DNA from: an uncultured Planctomycetaceae bacterium
GTDB taxonomy: Bacteria > Planctomycetota > Planctomycetia > Planctomycetales > Planctomycetaceae
NCBI GenBank assembly: GCA_903924405.1
Contig: CAIYBH010000134.1
Coordinates: 1-32,767, forward strand
Direction of reading: 5' to 3'
Length of the DNA: 32,767 bases
Shown here: one piece after another, positions 7,920 to 16,576 of the stretch
Layout of the letters: each line of letters starts with the position of its first letter
Position numbering within the stretch: the first letter of the stretch is position 1
The notes under the pieces: generated by a model
Seen by the model: the letters and a program-made list of their open reading frames with translations, nothing else
Databases searched by the model: none
Told to the model about the DNA's origin: nothing
Made by a program: the position numbers and the translations under genes

Positions 7920-10349
7920 ATGAAATACAGGGCACTGATTCTGACTCTGCTTGGTGTGGGTGCGTCAGCATCTGCGTTTGGTAGCGAACTGACGGTCAAG
8001 GGGCTGGAGATTCAGCCGGCTGAGGTCGTTTTGTACGGGGCTCGGGGCACCCAGCAACTGGTGGTCACAGCCAACCCTGCGGCCGCGGATATCCACGATG
8101 TGACTGCGGCGGCGGAATACCGATCTGAGGATCCCGCAGTCGCTGTGATTCAGAACGGTCTGGTCCGAGCGGTCGGCAATGGCACCACGGTGATCCGTGC
8201 GGCTGCCGGGGGACAGGAAGTCGCCATGAAGGTGACTGTGCAGGGGACGGAGCAGGCATCGCCTGTGGCTTTTCATACGGAAGTGCTGGCCGCGCTGACC
8301 AAGTCCGGCTGCAATATGGGGGCCTGCCATGGTTCGCCCTCCGGCAAAGGCGGATTTCGTCTGTCGCTTCGTGGTTACGATCCGTCGCTGGATCTGGTGA
8401 CTCTGCGAGGCGAATATTTCAATCGCCGGTCCAACGTGCTGAATCCGGATGAGAGTTTGCTGTTGCGTAAGCCGCTGATGGAAGTGGCGCATGGTGGCGG
8501 TCGTCGGCTGGGCTACAACGATCCCAGCCATGTGGTGCTGAAGCAGTGGATCGGTGAAGGAATGAAAGTCGAGCCGGAGGGGACTCCTGCTCTGGTCAGT
8601 ATCGAAGTGTTCCCTAAGCCGCGGGTTCTGCGTGATGGTGCCGATCAGCAGCAGTTGCGAGTGAACGGGACCTTCAGCGATGGCACGGTGCGGGACATCA
8701 CTGCTCTGACTGCGTTTGACACGTCTGATGAGAGTATTGCAGCCATCACGCCGGAAGGTGTCGTGACGCGTGAAGGACGCGGTGAAGCCACAATTCTCGC
8801 CCGATATCTCGACAAAATGTCCACAACGCAGCTGACATTCCTCACTGAGCGTCCGGATTTTCAGTGGCCGAACCCAGCTGAAGAGACGCGGATTGATCAG
8901 CTGGTCTTTGGGAAGCTCCGACAGTTGCAGATTCAGCCGTCGGAACTGTGCAGCGATTCGGACTTTCTGCGACGAGCGACTCTGGATCTGACCGGGCGTT
9001 TGCCGTCCCTGGAAGAGACGCAGCAATTCAATGCGGACACCAGCCCCGGCAAACGTGCGGCACTGGTGGACCGACTGCTGTTGACGGACGACCACGCGCG
9101 GTTCTGGTCCATGAAATGGTCGGACCTGCTGCGAGTGAACAGCAAACGACTCACCAAATCCGGCGTTCACAAGTTCCGTCGCTGGCTGTTTGACGTGGTG
9201 AAAAATGACGTGCCGCTGAACCAGTTTGCTCATGAGCTGCTGACAGCCACCGGTAGCACTCAGCAGAATGCCGCGGCAGCCTACTGGAAGGCCAGTCGGG
9301 ATGAGATTGATGCCACGGAAACGACCGCTCAGTTGTTTCTGGGGATTCGTATACAGTGTGCCAAGTGCCACAACCATCCCTTCGAAAAATGGACTCAGGA
9401 CGATTATTACGGAACAGCCGCGGCCTTTAACCGCGTCGGGCGGAAAGAGACCGGGCTTCCGGATGATGAGCTGATCTTTGTGAAGGCCGGCGGTGAAGTG
9501 ACGCAGCCACGCACAGGCAAGACCATGAAGGTGCGACTGCTGCTGGAAGGTGATGTGGATGTTCCCGAGGGTCAGGACCGTCGCGTGGTGTTTGCCGACT
9601 GGTTGACCAACAACAGCAACCCGTTTTTCGCCCGGTCGGTCGCGAATCGTATCTGGGGACATGTGGTTGGGAAGGGCATTGTGGATCCTGTGGACGACTT
9701 CCGGGATTCCAATCCACCCTCAAACCCGGAACTGCTGAGCTATCTGGCGGACGAGTTACTGAAAAGCGGCTTTTCGTCGAGACATCTGATTCGCACGATC
9801 ATGAACAGTCGCGTGTATCAGTTGAGTTCACAGCGGAACAAGTACAACGCGGATGATGAGGTGTACTTCAGCCACGCCACAACTCGGATGTTGACAGCCG
9901 AACAACTGCTGGACGCGATTTGTGCTGTGACGGGTCAGCCGGAAGAGTTTGCGGGGATGCCGGGAGGCACGAAAGCTGTCGATCTCGTGGACCCACCGGA
10001 GGGGCACAAGTTTCTGCAGGTGTTTGGTCAGCCGCAGCGTGAATTGCCCTGTGAGTGTGAGCGATCGACTGACAGCAACTTGTCTCAGGCCCTGCAGCTG
10101 ATTAACGGTCCCACGGTGCACAACAAGCTGCGAGCTGACGCGGGTACGGTGCACCGCTGGATTGCTGAGGGAAAAACGGATGCCGAGATTGTTAACCTGC
10201 TTTACATGAGTGCGTTGAGCCGCCCGGCGCTGCCTCAGGAGCAGGAAACAGCGATGGCTCATATCAAGGCCAGCGAAGATCGGACTCGTGCGATGGAAGA
10301 TGTGGCCTGGGCCGTGCTGAACAGCAAGGAATTCCTGTTCCAGCACTGA
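7920..10349 (+). CDS. Secreted Big_2 / DUF1549 / DUF1553 protein with heme-type motifs
   Basis: An 809-residue exported protein of the planctomycete DUF1549-DUF1553 class; its biochemical role is not established. The ATG at 7920 follows a GAGG ribosome site and gives a signal peptide ending near ASAFGS. Order of parts: Big_2-like Ig domain (about 23-108), a cytochrome-like stretch with an unusual CX4CH motif (Cys131, Cys136, His137), a second Big_2-like domain (about 225-310), DUF1549 (about 322-510) with a normal CAKCH motif (480-484), and DUF1553 (about 545-790) with FFARSVANRIWGH. Length and order match the family. It follows the PPC gene and probably shares its transcript. The usual adjacent DUF1501 partner is instead at 15125, about 4.8 kb downstream. 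Confidence 0.9.
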   Translation: MKYRALILTLLGVGASASAFGSELTVKGLEIQPAEVVLYGARGTQQLVVTANPAAADIHDVTAAAEYRSEDPAVAVIQNGLVRAVGNGTTVIRAAAGGQEVAMKVTVQGTEQASPVAFHTEVLAALTKSGCNMGACHGSPSGKGGFRLSLRGYDPSLDLVTLRGEYFNRRSNVLNPDESLLLRKPLMEVAHGGGRRLGYNDPSHVVLKQWIGEGMKVEPEGTPALVSIEVFPKPRVLRDGADQQQLRVNGTFSDGTVRDITALTAFDTSDESIAAITPEGVVTREGRGEATILARYLDKMSTTQLTFLTERPDFQWPNPAEETRIDQLVFGKLRQLQIQPSELCSDSDFLRRATLDLTGRLPSLEETQQFNADTSPGKRAALVDRLLLTDDHARFWSMKWSDLLRVNSKRLTKSGVHKFRRWLFDVVKNDVPLNQFAHELLTATGSTQQNAAAAYWKASRDEIDATETTAQLFLGIRIQCAKCHNHPFEKWTQDDYYGTAAAFNRVGRKETGLPDDELIFVKAGGEVTQPRTGKTMKVRLLLEGDVDVPEGQDRRVVFADWLTNNSNPFFARSVANRIWGHVVGKGIVDPVDDFRDSNPPSNPELLSYLADELLKSGFSSRHLIRTIMNSRVYQLSSQRNKYNADDEVYFSHATTRMLTAEQLLDAICAVTGQPEEFAGMPGGTKAVDLVDPPEGHKFLQVFGQPQRELPCECERSTDSNLSQALQLINGPTVHNKLRADAGTVHRWIAEGKTDAEIVNLLYMSALSRPALPQEQETAMAHIKASEDRTRAMEDVAWAVLNSKEFLFQH

Positions 10350-10519
10350 GTGTGGCTGGTGCAGATACCGGGTCACGAGCCTCCGGACCAGGAATGGCAT
10401 GGGTGACGCTTCGTCGGAGCGGGGCGCGCCCGTGTGCGGGTCCGTGTGGCCGGTGAAGATGGGCGTGGGGCGTGCCTGGCCGCAAAGGCGAGGGGCCGAG
10501 GTCGTCTTGTGAAGGGTAG

Positions 10520-10587
10520 GGCGGCTCAGGTGGAACTTCGCCCTCCCGAAACGGGTGTGGCGGCTCAGATGGAACTTCGCCCTCCCG
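10520..10587. repeat. 29-bp direct repeat pair, dispersed planctomycete type
   Basis: Two 29-base copies at 10520-10548 and 10559-10587 differ at one position (CAGGTGG versus CAGATGG). Each contains TGGAACTTCGCCCTCCCG. Read on the minus strand they would encode REGEVPSEPP and REGEVPPEPP, peptides that resemble spurious translations of dispersed repeats I know from planctomycete genomes. Family membership rests on memory rather than a search. Confidence 0.75.
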
Positions 10588-10641
10588 GGTATCCCGGGTA
10601 TCCCGGGTATCCCGGTTTCCGGGTTTCCGGGTATCCGGGTT
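10584..10641. repeat. Tandem repeat of 8-9 bp units
   Basis: Three exact copies of CCCGGGTAT (10584-10610) are followed by degenerate 8-9-base units of the CCGGGTTT and CCGGGTAT kind up to about 10641. The array starts inside the end of the second 29-bp repeat copy and stops at the ribosome site of the next gene. It is likely prone to slippage. Confidence 0.8.
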
Positions 10642-10652
10642 AGAGGTGGTGT

Positions 10653-12905
10653 ATGGGGAATCGCGGGGGACGAGCAACGGGAGCGGGGACGGCATTGTGG
10701 CTGTCGGTATTGACCTGCGTCTGGATCCTCGGATTTCAGTGGTTGTTCTTTCAGCAGACCCTGGAAAGTCCGGAGTTGCCGCGTTCGGACCTGTGGCTGA
10801 TGCTGGCTGATGAGTTGCTGGGAGTGGAGGCCATCGCGGGTGGTGAGGCGTCTGCAGACGCGGGAGTGCGTTTCCTGTGGCAGCGGGTCCCCATGCTGGG
10901 TGGGGCGGGAGCGCTGTTGCTGCTGGCGCTGGCGTATGGCGGGTTGGTGCACGAGATTTGTCTGGTCCGATTGCCGTTGTCGCGGGTTGAGCGGCTGGTG
11001 ATTGTGGCTGGGTGTGGTTTGGTGCTGCTGTCTACGGCGACGCTGTTCGCCGGCTTGCTCGGGCAGCTCACGCGACTTTCGCTATTTGGTCCGGCGGTGC
11101 TCTGTGGGCTGGTTTCGCTGGGGCTGAGGCTCAGGCGATGGCGTGATCGGGTGAGTCCGACGGGCGTGGTGCAAGGGAAGCCGGGCGGTGACGATGAGAG
11201 AGCATGGCGCTGGCTGGCGCTGCTGTTCTGGGTGATCGGGATACCGTTTGTGGTGTATTTGGTGCTGGGGGCGTTTTCACCGCCGACAGATTTTGATGTG
11301 CGTGAGTATCACCTGCAGGGACCGAAGGAGTGGTTTCTGGACGGGCGCATTTCGTATCTGCGTCACAACGTGTACACGAGTTTTCCGTTTCTGAGTGAGA
11401 TGTTGTGTCTGGCGGGGATGATTGTCGCTGGGGACTGGTGGAGCGGGGCGCTGACGGGGCAGGTGTTGCTGGCATGTTTTCAGCTGCTGACGGCAATGGC
11501 GGTTTACAGCACCGGACGGCGCTGGTTCGGTGGAGCGGTCGCGTGGCTTTCCGTTCTGATGTATCTCACGACTCCCTGGACGCTGAGGATTTCGTTGATT
11601 TCCTATGCTGAGGGGGCATTGACCTTTTATCTGATGTCGGCGTTGATGCTGACGCTGATTGTGGTTCGCCAGCCTGTGGGACTCATGCGATTTTTGGCCA
11701 CGATGGTTGTGGGACTGCTGGCAGGTGGGGCGATGGCCAGCAAATACACCGGCCTGATTCAGGTCATCATACCGGTGGTGCTGACTGCGGTCTGGAAGAT
11801 CGGGACTCAGTGGTTCGGTGCCACGGCGAGTGACGTTGCTGACATGCGGCGTGCTGTGCTGCGGGACGCGTGTTGTTTTGCCGCGGGTGTTCTGCTGGCC
11901 ATGGGGCCGTGGATGGTCAGGAACTGGGTGGACACGGGGAATCCGGTGTTTCCGATGGCCTATGGGATCTTTGGCGGGGATGAGTGGAATGAGGCCTTGA
12001 ATGTGCGTTGGAAGCGCGCGCATGGGGCTCCTGAGCACCAGCTGTCCCGGGTGCCGCAGCATTTTCTGGACGCGGCGATGAGGAACAAGTGGACGAGTTC
12101 GTTGTTGTTTGGACTGGGAATGCCGGCGGTGCTGTTATGGCGGCGTCGGGCGGAGATTCCGGTGATTCTGTTGACGGCGGGCTGGGGATTTCTGACCTGG
12201 TGGGGGCTGACGCATCGGATTGATCGGTTCTGGATACCGATGATACCGTTATTAAGTCTGGCGGCGGGAAGTGTGTGGCTGATTTCGACGGGGCGAGTGT
12301 ATCGTTGGTTTCTGGTCACCACGATTGTGGCGGTGACAGTCTTCAATCTGCGTTTTTGTACGCTGTCGCTGGTGGGTTTTCATGTGGGGCTGATGGATCT
12401 GGATGCTGCGCGGCAGCTTACGATTCGCTCAGACATTCAGACGCTGAATCAGCAGTTATCGGGCGACGATCGGGTGTTGATGGTGGGCGAGGCGGAGGTT
12501 TTCGACGCCACATTTCCGGTGGTGTACAACACGGTGTTTGATGACAGTATTTTTGAGGAGATCGTGGCTGCGGAGCCGGCCGGTGCGGGGGTGGGCGACG
12601 AGCAGGCTGCGGAGTTGATTCGAGCGGACTTGCGCGCTCGGGGGGTCACGCATGTGCTGGTGAACTGGAGTGAGATTCTGCGTTACCGCTTGCCGGGTTC
12701 GTATGGGTATGCGGAGTTTGTGCAGCCCGTTCGTTTTGACCGGCTGGTGGAGCGTGGTGTGTTGACGGAAGCGGAATGTCTGTTGCGGTCCGACTGGGGC
12801 CAGATGCCGGAGCGGGAGCGAAGTCTGGTGCAGAGCTGGACTGGCTGGGAGAGTCTGGTGCGGGGAGCGGAATTCCGATCGGTGTTGTTGTATCGCGTGC
12901 AGTGA
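10653..12905 (+). CDS. GT-C type polytopic glycosyltransferase (GT39/ArnT-like)
   Basis: A 750-residue integral membrane protein with roughly ten or more hydrophobic segments and a C-terminal soluble part of about 150 residues. After the early membrane segments the first large loop contains DFDVREYHLQGPKEW starting near residue 213. This acidic D-x-D plus YH...P pattern is typical of GT-C transferases that use lipid-linked sugar donors. A second conserved patch, MASKYTG, follows in the mid-region. It probably moves a sugar from a polyprenyl carrier to an extracytoplasmic acceptor; donor and acceptor are unknown. The ATG at 10653 has the strong ribosome site AGAGGTGG. It lies between the DUF1553 gene and a symporter and may not belong functionally to either. 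Family-level confidence is good, substrate-level none. Confidence 0.75.
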   Translation: MGNRGGRATGAGTALWLSVLTCVWILGFQWLFFQQTLESPELPRSDLWLMLADELLGVEAIAGGEASADAGVRFLWQRVPMLGGAGALLLLALAYGGLVHEICLVRLPLSRVERLVIVAGCGLVLLSTATLFAGLLGQLTRLSLFGPAVLCGLVSLGLRLRRWRDRVSPTGVVQGKPGGDDERAWRWLALLFWVIGIPFVVYLVLGAFSPPTDFDVREYHLQGPKEWFLDGRISYLRHNVYTSFPFLSEMLCLAGMIVAGDWWSGALTGQVLLACFQLLTAMAVYSTGRRWFGGAVAWLSVLMYLTTPWTLRISLISYAEGALTFYLMSALMLTLIVVRQPVGLMRFLATMVVGLLAGGAMASKYTGLIQVIIPVVLTAVWKIGTQWFGATASDVADMRRAVLRDACCFAAGVLLAMGPWMVRNWVDTGNPVFPMAYGIFGGDEWNEALNVRWKRAHGAPEHQLSRVPQHFLDAAMRNKWTSSLLFGLGMPAVLLWRRRAEIPVILLTAGWGFLTWWGLTHRIDRFWIPMIPLLSLAAGSVWLISTGRVYRWFLVTTIVAVTVFNLRFCTLSLVGFHVGLMDLDAARQLTIRSDIQTLNQQLSGDDRVLMVGEAEVFDATFPVVYNTVFDDSIFEEIVAAEPAGAGVGDEQAAELIRADLRARGVTHVLVNWSEILRYRLPGSYGYAEFVQPVRFDRLVERGVLTEAECLLRSDWGQMPERERSLVQSWTGWESLVRGAEFRSVLLYRVQ

Positions 12906-13086
12906 CATGCGGTGTGAGTGCTGTCAGGAAAGCGTCCGCGACTGGCACCGTGCCCACAAATCCTCACAGAATTGCGAGGAACGCGGGGTTTCAGTGGTGA
13001 TGTGGCCGAATGTGGTTAACATCAGAGGTTCTGCCACTGCGTTTTCCCTCCAATTCCTTCCGTCGCCTTGAAGCGAGTCCTGCCTG

Positions 13087-13395
13087 ATGACTGAGCCAGC
13101 AGCTGCGAACACGGATCCTCTTGTGCGGTCCTCCCTGCGGGAAGCCCTGATAGTGACGTTGATCTGGCTGGCGGCCTTGGGCTGGTCGGTGGGCGTCAGT
13201 GCGTCGATGGGGTATGACCGGCGTCCGGAGGATCTGAAGTTGATCTGGGGATTTCCGGACTGGATTTTCTGGGGCGTGGTCATTCCGTGGCTGACGTGTG
13301 CGGTGGTTTCATGGCTGTTTGGCGCATTTTTTGTTCGTGATGGTGAGCTTGGGCAGGATCTGGGCGACACTGATGATCTGGGATTAGGGGGTTGA
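13087..13395 (+). CDS. Small two-helix membrane protein, DUF997/YhdT-like symporter partner
   Basis: A 102-residue protein with two hydrophobic segments (about residues 19-38 and 58-79). The stretch WGFPDWIFWGVVIPW followed by FFVRD resembles the YhdT/DUF997 and similar small subunits found next to PanF-type sodium/solute symporters. Its stop (13393-13395) is three bases before the symporter ATG, so the two are translationally coupled. The N-terminal and C-terminal tails are polar and acidic. The function is presumably assembly or activity of the symporter. The assignment rests on topology, motif and context, not on a search. Confidence 0.68.
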   Translation: MTEPAAANTDPLVRSSLREALIVTLIWLAALGWSVGVSASMGYDRRPEDLKLIWGFPDWIFWGVVIPWLTCAVVSWLFGAFFVRDGELGQDLGDTDDLGLGG

Positions 13396-13397
13396 TC

Positions 13398-15071
13398 ATG
13401 CAGAGCATCACCGCGGGGACGTTTCTGCTGGCTCAGGCCGCCACAGAGGCTCAGGTTGGTTATGGCGCCATGGGCATGCTGATGCTGTTTATCGCAGTTT
13501 CAGTCTGGATCGGGTTGAAGGCCAACAGTGCGACTCGCAGCAGCGGCTTCATGACGGGATTTTTCCTGGGGAACCGGGGACTGGGAGTTTGGGCGTTGGC
13601 GCTGACGGCGACGATTCAGAGTGGTGGAACCTTCATGGGATTTCCCTCGCTCGTGTATTCTCATGGCTGGATCGTGGCCCTGTGGATTGGCAGTTACATG
13701 GTCGTGCCGATCACGGGATTCGGGATTCTTGGCAAGCGATTGGCGCAGTTGAGTCGTCGGACGGGCGCGATCACGGTCCCGGACCTCTTTCGGGCGCGGT
13801 TCAACAGTTCGGCGCTGGGTCTGACCTGTACGATGTTCATTCTGTTTTATCTTTCGTTCATGATGTTCGCGCAGTTCAAAGCGGGAGCGATTGTGATTCA
13901 GCTGGCGTGGCCTTCCGGCGGGGAGTTGTCCCTGTCAGAAGACGCCACGGGTGTCTCTGATTTCCGGTATCACGTGGGGTTGCTGATCTTTGCGGTGACT
14001 GTTGTGACCTACACGCTGATGGGTGGCTTTCTGGCGGCGGTCTGGACGGACTTGTTTCAGAGTCTGCTGATGTTTGTGGGAGTCATGATTCTGCTGGTGG
14101 CGTCGCTGAACGCCGCTGGTGGTCTGGAGCAGGCGACGCTGACCTCGATGCAGAACACGGGGCCTGGTTTTGTGTTTGGTCCGGGGTATTCGTTGTCGGA
14201 TCCGGAGCATCAGTTTCTGCCGATTTCGCTGGCCATCTCCTTTTTTGTGGTGTGGATCTGGGGTGGCGTTGGAGCTCCGGCGGGGCTGGTGCGACTGATG
14301 GCCAGTCAGAACACGAACGTGATCAGGAAATCGATTTATGTTCTGAGTATTTACAATCTGGGGATTTATGTGCCGTTGATTGTGGTTTGTGTGTGTGGTC
14401 GTGCGTTGTTGCCGGCGCTGGAGAAGTCGGATCAGATTATTCCGCGGATGGCGATCATGACCACAAGTCACTGGCCTGGCGGATCGGTGATTGCGGGGCT
14501 GATTCTGGCGGCGCCTTTTGGTGCGGTGATGTCCACGGTCAGTTCGTATCTGGTGGTGTTGTCGTCGGGCGCGGTCCGGGATATTTATCAGCGATTTGTG
14601 CGTCCCTCGGCACCTCGGGAAGAGCTGCGACTGGTGGCATGGGGCACGATGATTCTGACGGGCGTGATTTCTGTGTTGGTGATGTGGAATCCGGTGGAGT
14701 ATCTGCAGGCCTTTATTGTGTTCAGTACTTCCGGAGCGGCGGCGACGTTTTTGTTTCCAGCGATTATGGCCTGTTACTGGCGACGAGCCACAACGGCTGG
14801 AGTCTTTTCGGCGATGATCAGCGGTGCGATCACGGTACTGTTGTTGTACCTCTGCGGGATCATGGGATGGATGCCGGACCAGAAAATTGGCGCGATGACT
14901 CGCTTTCATCCCTGGTTTCTCATGGGCTTTGAGCCTCTGATCTGGGGACTGCTGGTTTCGATCGTGTCCGGGGTCACGGTGAGTCTGCTGACGCGACCGC
15001 TGGATGACCAGTTGGTTTCGCGGATGTTCGACCGTCAGCCGGAGCAGGGTAGGGTGGGGACTGGTGGATAG
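13398..15071 (+). CDS. Sodium/solute symporter (SSS family, PanF-like)
   Basis: A 557-residue inner-membrane transporter with about 13 hydrophobic segments, the normal size and topology of the SSS family. Features include an extracytoplasmic N-terminus, FFLGNRGLGVWALALTATIQSGG in the first core helices (unwound TM1 region with A-x-x-x-S-G), the family loop GAITVPDLFRARF, and MGGFLAAVWTD before a core helix. It would couple Na+ entry to uptake of a small organic solute; the substrate (pantothenate, sugar, carboxylate or other) is not readable. The ATG at 13398 was chosen because the ribosome site AGGGGG lies six bases before it; a TTG at 13392 would leave no room. It is coupled to the upstream small subunit. 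DUF1501 follows after 53 bases. Confidence 0.88.
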   Translation: MQSITAGTFLLAQAATEAQVGYGAMGMLMLFIAVSVWIGLKANSATRSSGFMTGFFLGNRGLGVWALALTATIQSGGTFMGFPSLVYSHGWIVALWIGSYMVVPITGFGILGKRLAQLSRRTGAITVPDLFRARFNSSALGLTCTMFILFYLSFMMFAQFKAGAIVIQLAWPSGGELSLSEDATGVSDFRYHVGLLIFAVTVVTYTLMGGFLAAVWTDLFQSLLMFVGVMILLVASLNAAGGLEQATLTSMQNTGPGFVFGPGYSLSDPEHQFLPISLAISFFVVWIWGGVGAPAGLVRLMASQNTNVIRKSIYVLSIYNLGIYVPLIVVCVCGRALLPALEKSDQIIPRMAIMTTSHWPGGSVIAGLILAAPFGAVMSTVSSYLVVLSSGAVRDIYQRFVRPSAPREELRLVAWGTMILTGVISVLVMWNPVEYLQAFIVFSTSGAAATFLFPAIMACYWRRATTAGVFSAMISGAITVLLLYLCGIMGWMPDQKIGAMTRFHPWFLMGFEPLIWGLLVSIVSGVTVSLLTRPLDDQLVSRMFDRQPEQGRVGTGG

Positions 15072-15124
15072 AGGCGGGATTCGACGGTGTCTGGTTGTGG
15101 CATTTTCCTGACAGGTGAGAACTC

Positions 15125-16564
15125 ATGCTGAACGAAGATTTTTCGCGACGGGGCATGTTGAGTTTTGCAACGGGTTCACTGACCGGACCGGCGCTGGCGT
15201 CGTTGTTACTGCGTGACGGCAAGCTTCGGGCGGAGTCGGTGCCCGGAGAAGCGCAGGGTGTGCCGCATCATGCACCGACGGCGAAGCGAGTGGTGCATTT
15301 GTGTCTGTGTGGTGGTCTGAGTCATCTGGATTCGTTTGACTATAAGCCGGAGTTAGCGCGTTTTCACGGGAAGTCACTGGAGTCCTCAGAGAGGCCGGAG
15401 ACGTTTTTCAATCAGATTGGCTTATTGCGTAAGAACGACTGGGAATTCCGACAGCGTGGTCAGAGTGGGCTGTGGATTTCGGACTTGTTTCCGAAGCTGG
15501 CGGAGCTGGCCGATGACCTGACGATTGTGCGGTCGATGGTGACGGAGTCTGCCAACCATACTCCTGCGACATTTGAAGAGAACTCGGGCTTCCGGCTGAA
15601 TGGATTTCCGGTGATGGGGTCGTGGATTTCGTGGGGGCTGGGAAGTGAGACGGACGATTTGCCCTCGTACGTGGTGTTGCCGGATGGGCGGGGCTTCCCT
15701 GCGGGAGGTACGATCAACTGGTCGAATGGTTTTCTGCCGGCTCAGCATCAGGGAACAGCGTTTCAGGTTCAGGGCGACCCGATTCGGGATCTATTTCCCT
15801 CCCGGGCATCGACTCCGCAGCGAGAGCGGGACAGTCAGGAATTGCTGGCGCAAATGAATCAGGAGCATCTGGCGCGGACGGGGCTGGAAGACAGTTTGCA
15901 GGCGCGGATTCGATCCTATGAGCTGGCCGCGAAGATGCAGCTGGCGGTCCCGGAGGTGACGGATCTGAACGCAGAGACGGAAGCCACGCGGGCGATGTAC
16001 GGGCTGGATCGTGAAGAGACGGCGGACTTTGGTCGGCGCTGTCTGCTGACTCGTCGGTTGCTGGAGCATGGCGTTCGCTTTGTGCAGTTGTTCTCGGGCG
16101 GTTCATTTGGTTCGCCGCGGATTAACTGGGACGGGCATGAAGATGTGCATGAGAATCACTCGCGGGAAGCTGGGCGGATGGATCAGCCGGTGGCCGCGCT
16201 GCTGCGAGACCTGAAAGAGCGGGGAATGCTGCAGGATACGCTGGTGCTGTGCACGACGGAGTTTGGCCGCACGCCGTTCACGCAGTCGAGTGAGTTCGTG
16301 GTAGGTGCCGGGCGTGATCACAATATGTATGGATTCTCCATCTGGATGGCTGGTGGTGGCTTGAAGCCTGGTATGGCCTATGGATCAACGGATGAGATTG
16401 GCTGGAAGACGGTCGAGAAGCCGGTGCACTGGTATGACTACCATGCGACGGTTCTGCATTTGCTGGGGATTGATCACGAGCGGTTGACGTATTATCACAA
16501 TGGCATTCAGCGTCGGCTGACCAACGTGCATGGCGAAGTGCTGCGGGAACTGCTCCGGGCGTGA
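15125..16564 (+). CDS. DUF1501 family secreted protein (sulfatase-like fold)
   Basis: A 479-residue protein of the DUF1501 family, abundant in planctomycetes and structurally related to alkaline phosphatase/sulfatase enzymes; its reaction is not known. It has a twin-arginine start (SRRGMLSFATGSL), so it is probably exported folded by Tat. Visible family motifs are VVHLCLCGGLSHLDSFDYKP near residue 60, ESANHTPA near 140, NWDGHEDVHENH near 335, and LVLCTTEFGRTP near 375 followed by GRDHN. These supply the Asp and His residues expected of metal ligands. The ribosome site AGGTGAG lies just before the ATG. Members usually pair directly with DUF1549/DUF1553 genes; the likely partner here is the gene at 7920. 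Confidence 0.9.
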   Translation: MLNEDFSRRGMLSFATGSLTGPALASLLLRDGKLRAESVPGEAQGVPHHAPTAKRVVHLCLCGGLSHLDSFDYKPELARFHGKSLESSERPETFFNQIGLLRKNDWEFRQRGQSGLWISDLFPKLAELADDLTIVRSMVTESANHTPATFEENSGFRLNGFPVMGSWISWGLGSETDDLPSYVVLPDGRGFPAGGTINWSNGFLPAQHQGTAFQVQGDPIRDLFPSRASTPQRERDSQELLAQMNQEHLARTGLEDSLQARIRSYELAAKMQLAVPEVTDLNAETEATRAMYGLDREETADFGRRCLLTRRLLEHGVRFVQLFSGGSFGSPRINWDGHEDVHENHSREAGRMDQPVAALLRDLKERGMLQDTLVLCTTEFGRTPFTQSSEFVVGAGRDHNMYGFSIWMAGGGLKPGMAYGSTDEIGWKTVEKPVHWYDYHATVLHLLGIDHERLTYYHNGIQRRLTNVHGEVLRELLRA

Positions 16565-16576
16565 ATCGACGGTTGA

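Larger units (their letters stand above)
10350..10652. other. Non-coding repeat patch between DUF1553 and glycosyltransferase genes
   Basis: This 303-base gap has no supported gene. Its right half holds a 29-bp direct repeat (10520-10587) and a 9-bp tandem repeat (10584-10641), both listed separately. The left half (10350-10519) shows nothing clear. The ribosome site of the next gene (AGAGGTGG, 10642-10649) begins at the end of the tandem repeat. Confidence 0.6.

Noticed and set aside
7965..9662. Long minus-strand frame (565 codons) opposite the DUF1549/DUF1553 gene
   Set aside because: It is antisense to a gene with clear domains, has no recognisable family and a His/Gln/Arg-rich composition typical of a mirrored frame in GC-rich DNA.
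9828..10952. Minus-strand frame of 374 codons across the repeat patch
   Set aside because: It spans the DUF1553 end, the repeats and the glycosyltransferase start on the opposite strand; its REGEVP and DTRDTR peptides are translations of the repeats.
13935..14909. Minus-strand frame of 324 codons opposite the symporter
   Set aside because: Composition dominated by H, Q, R and N and antisense to a well supported membrane protein.
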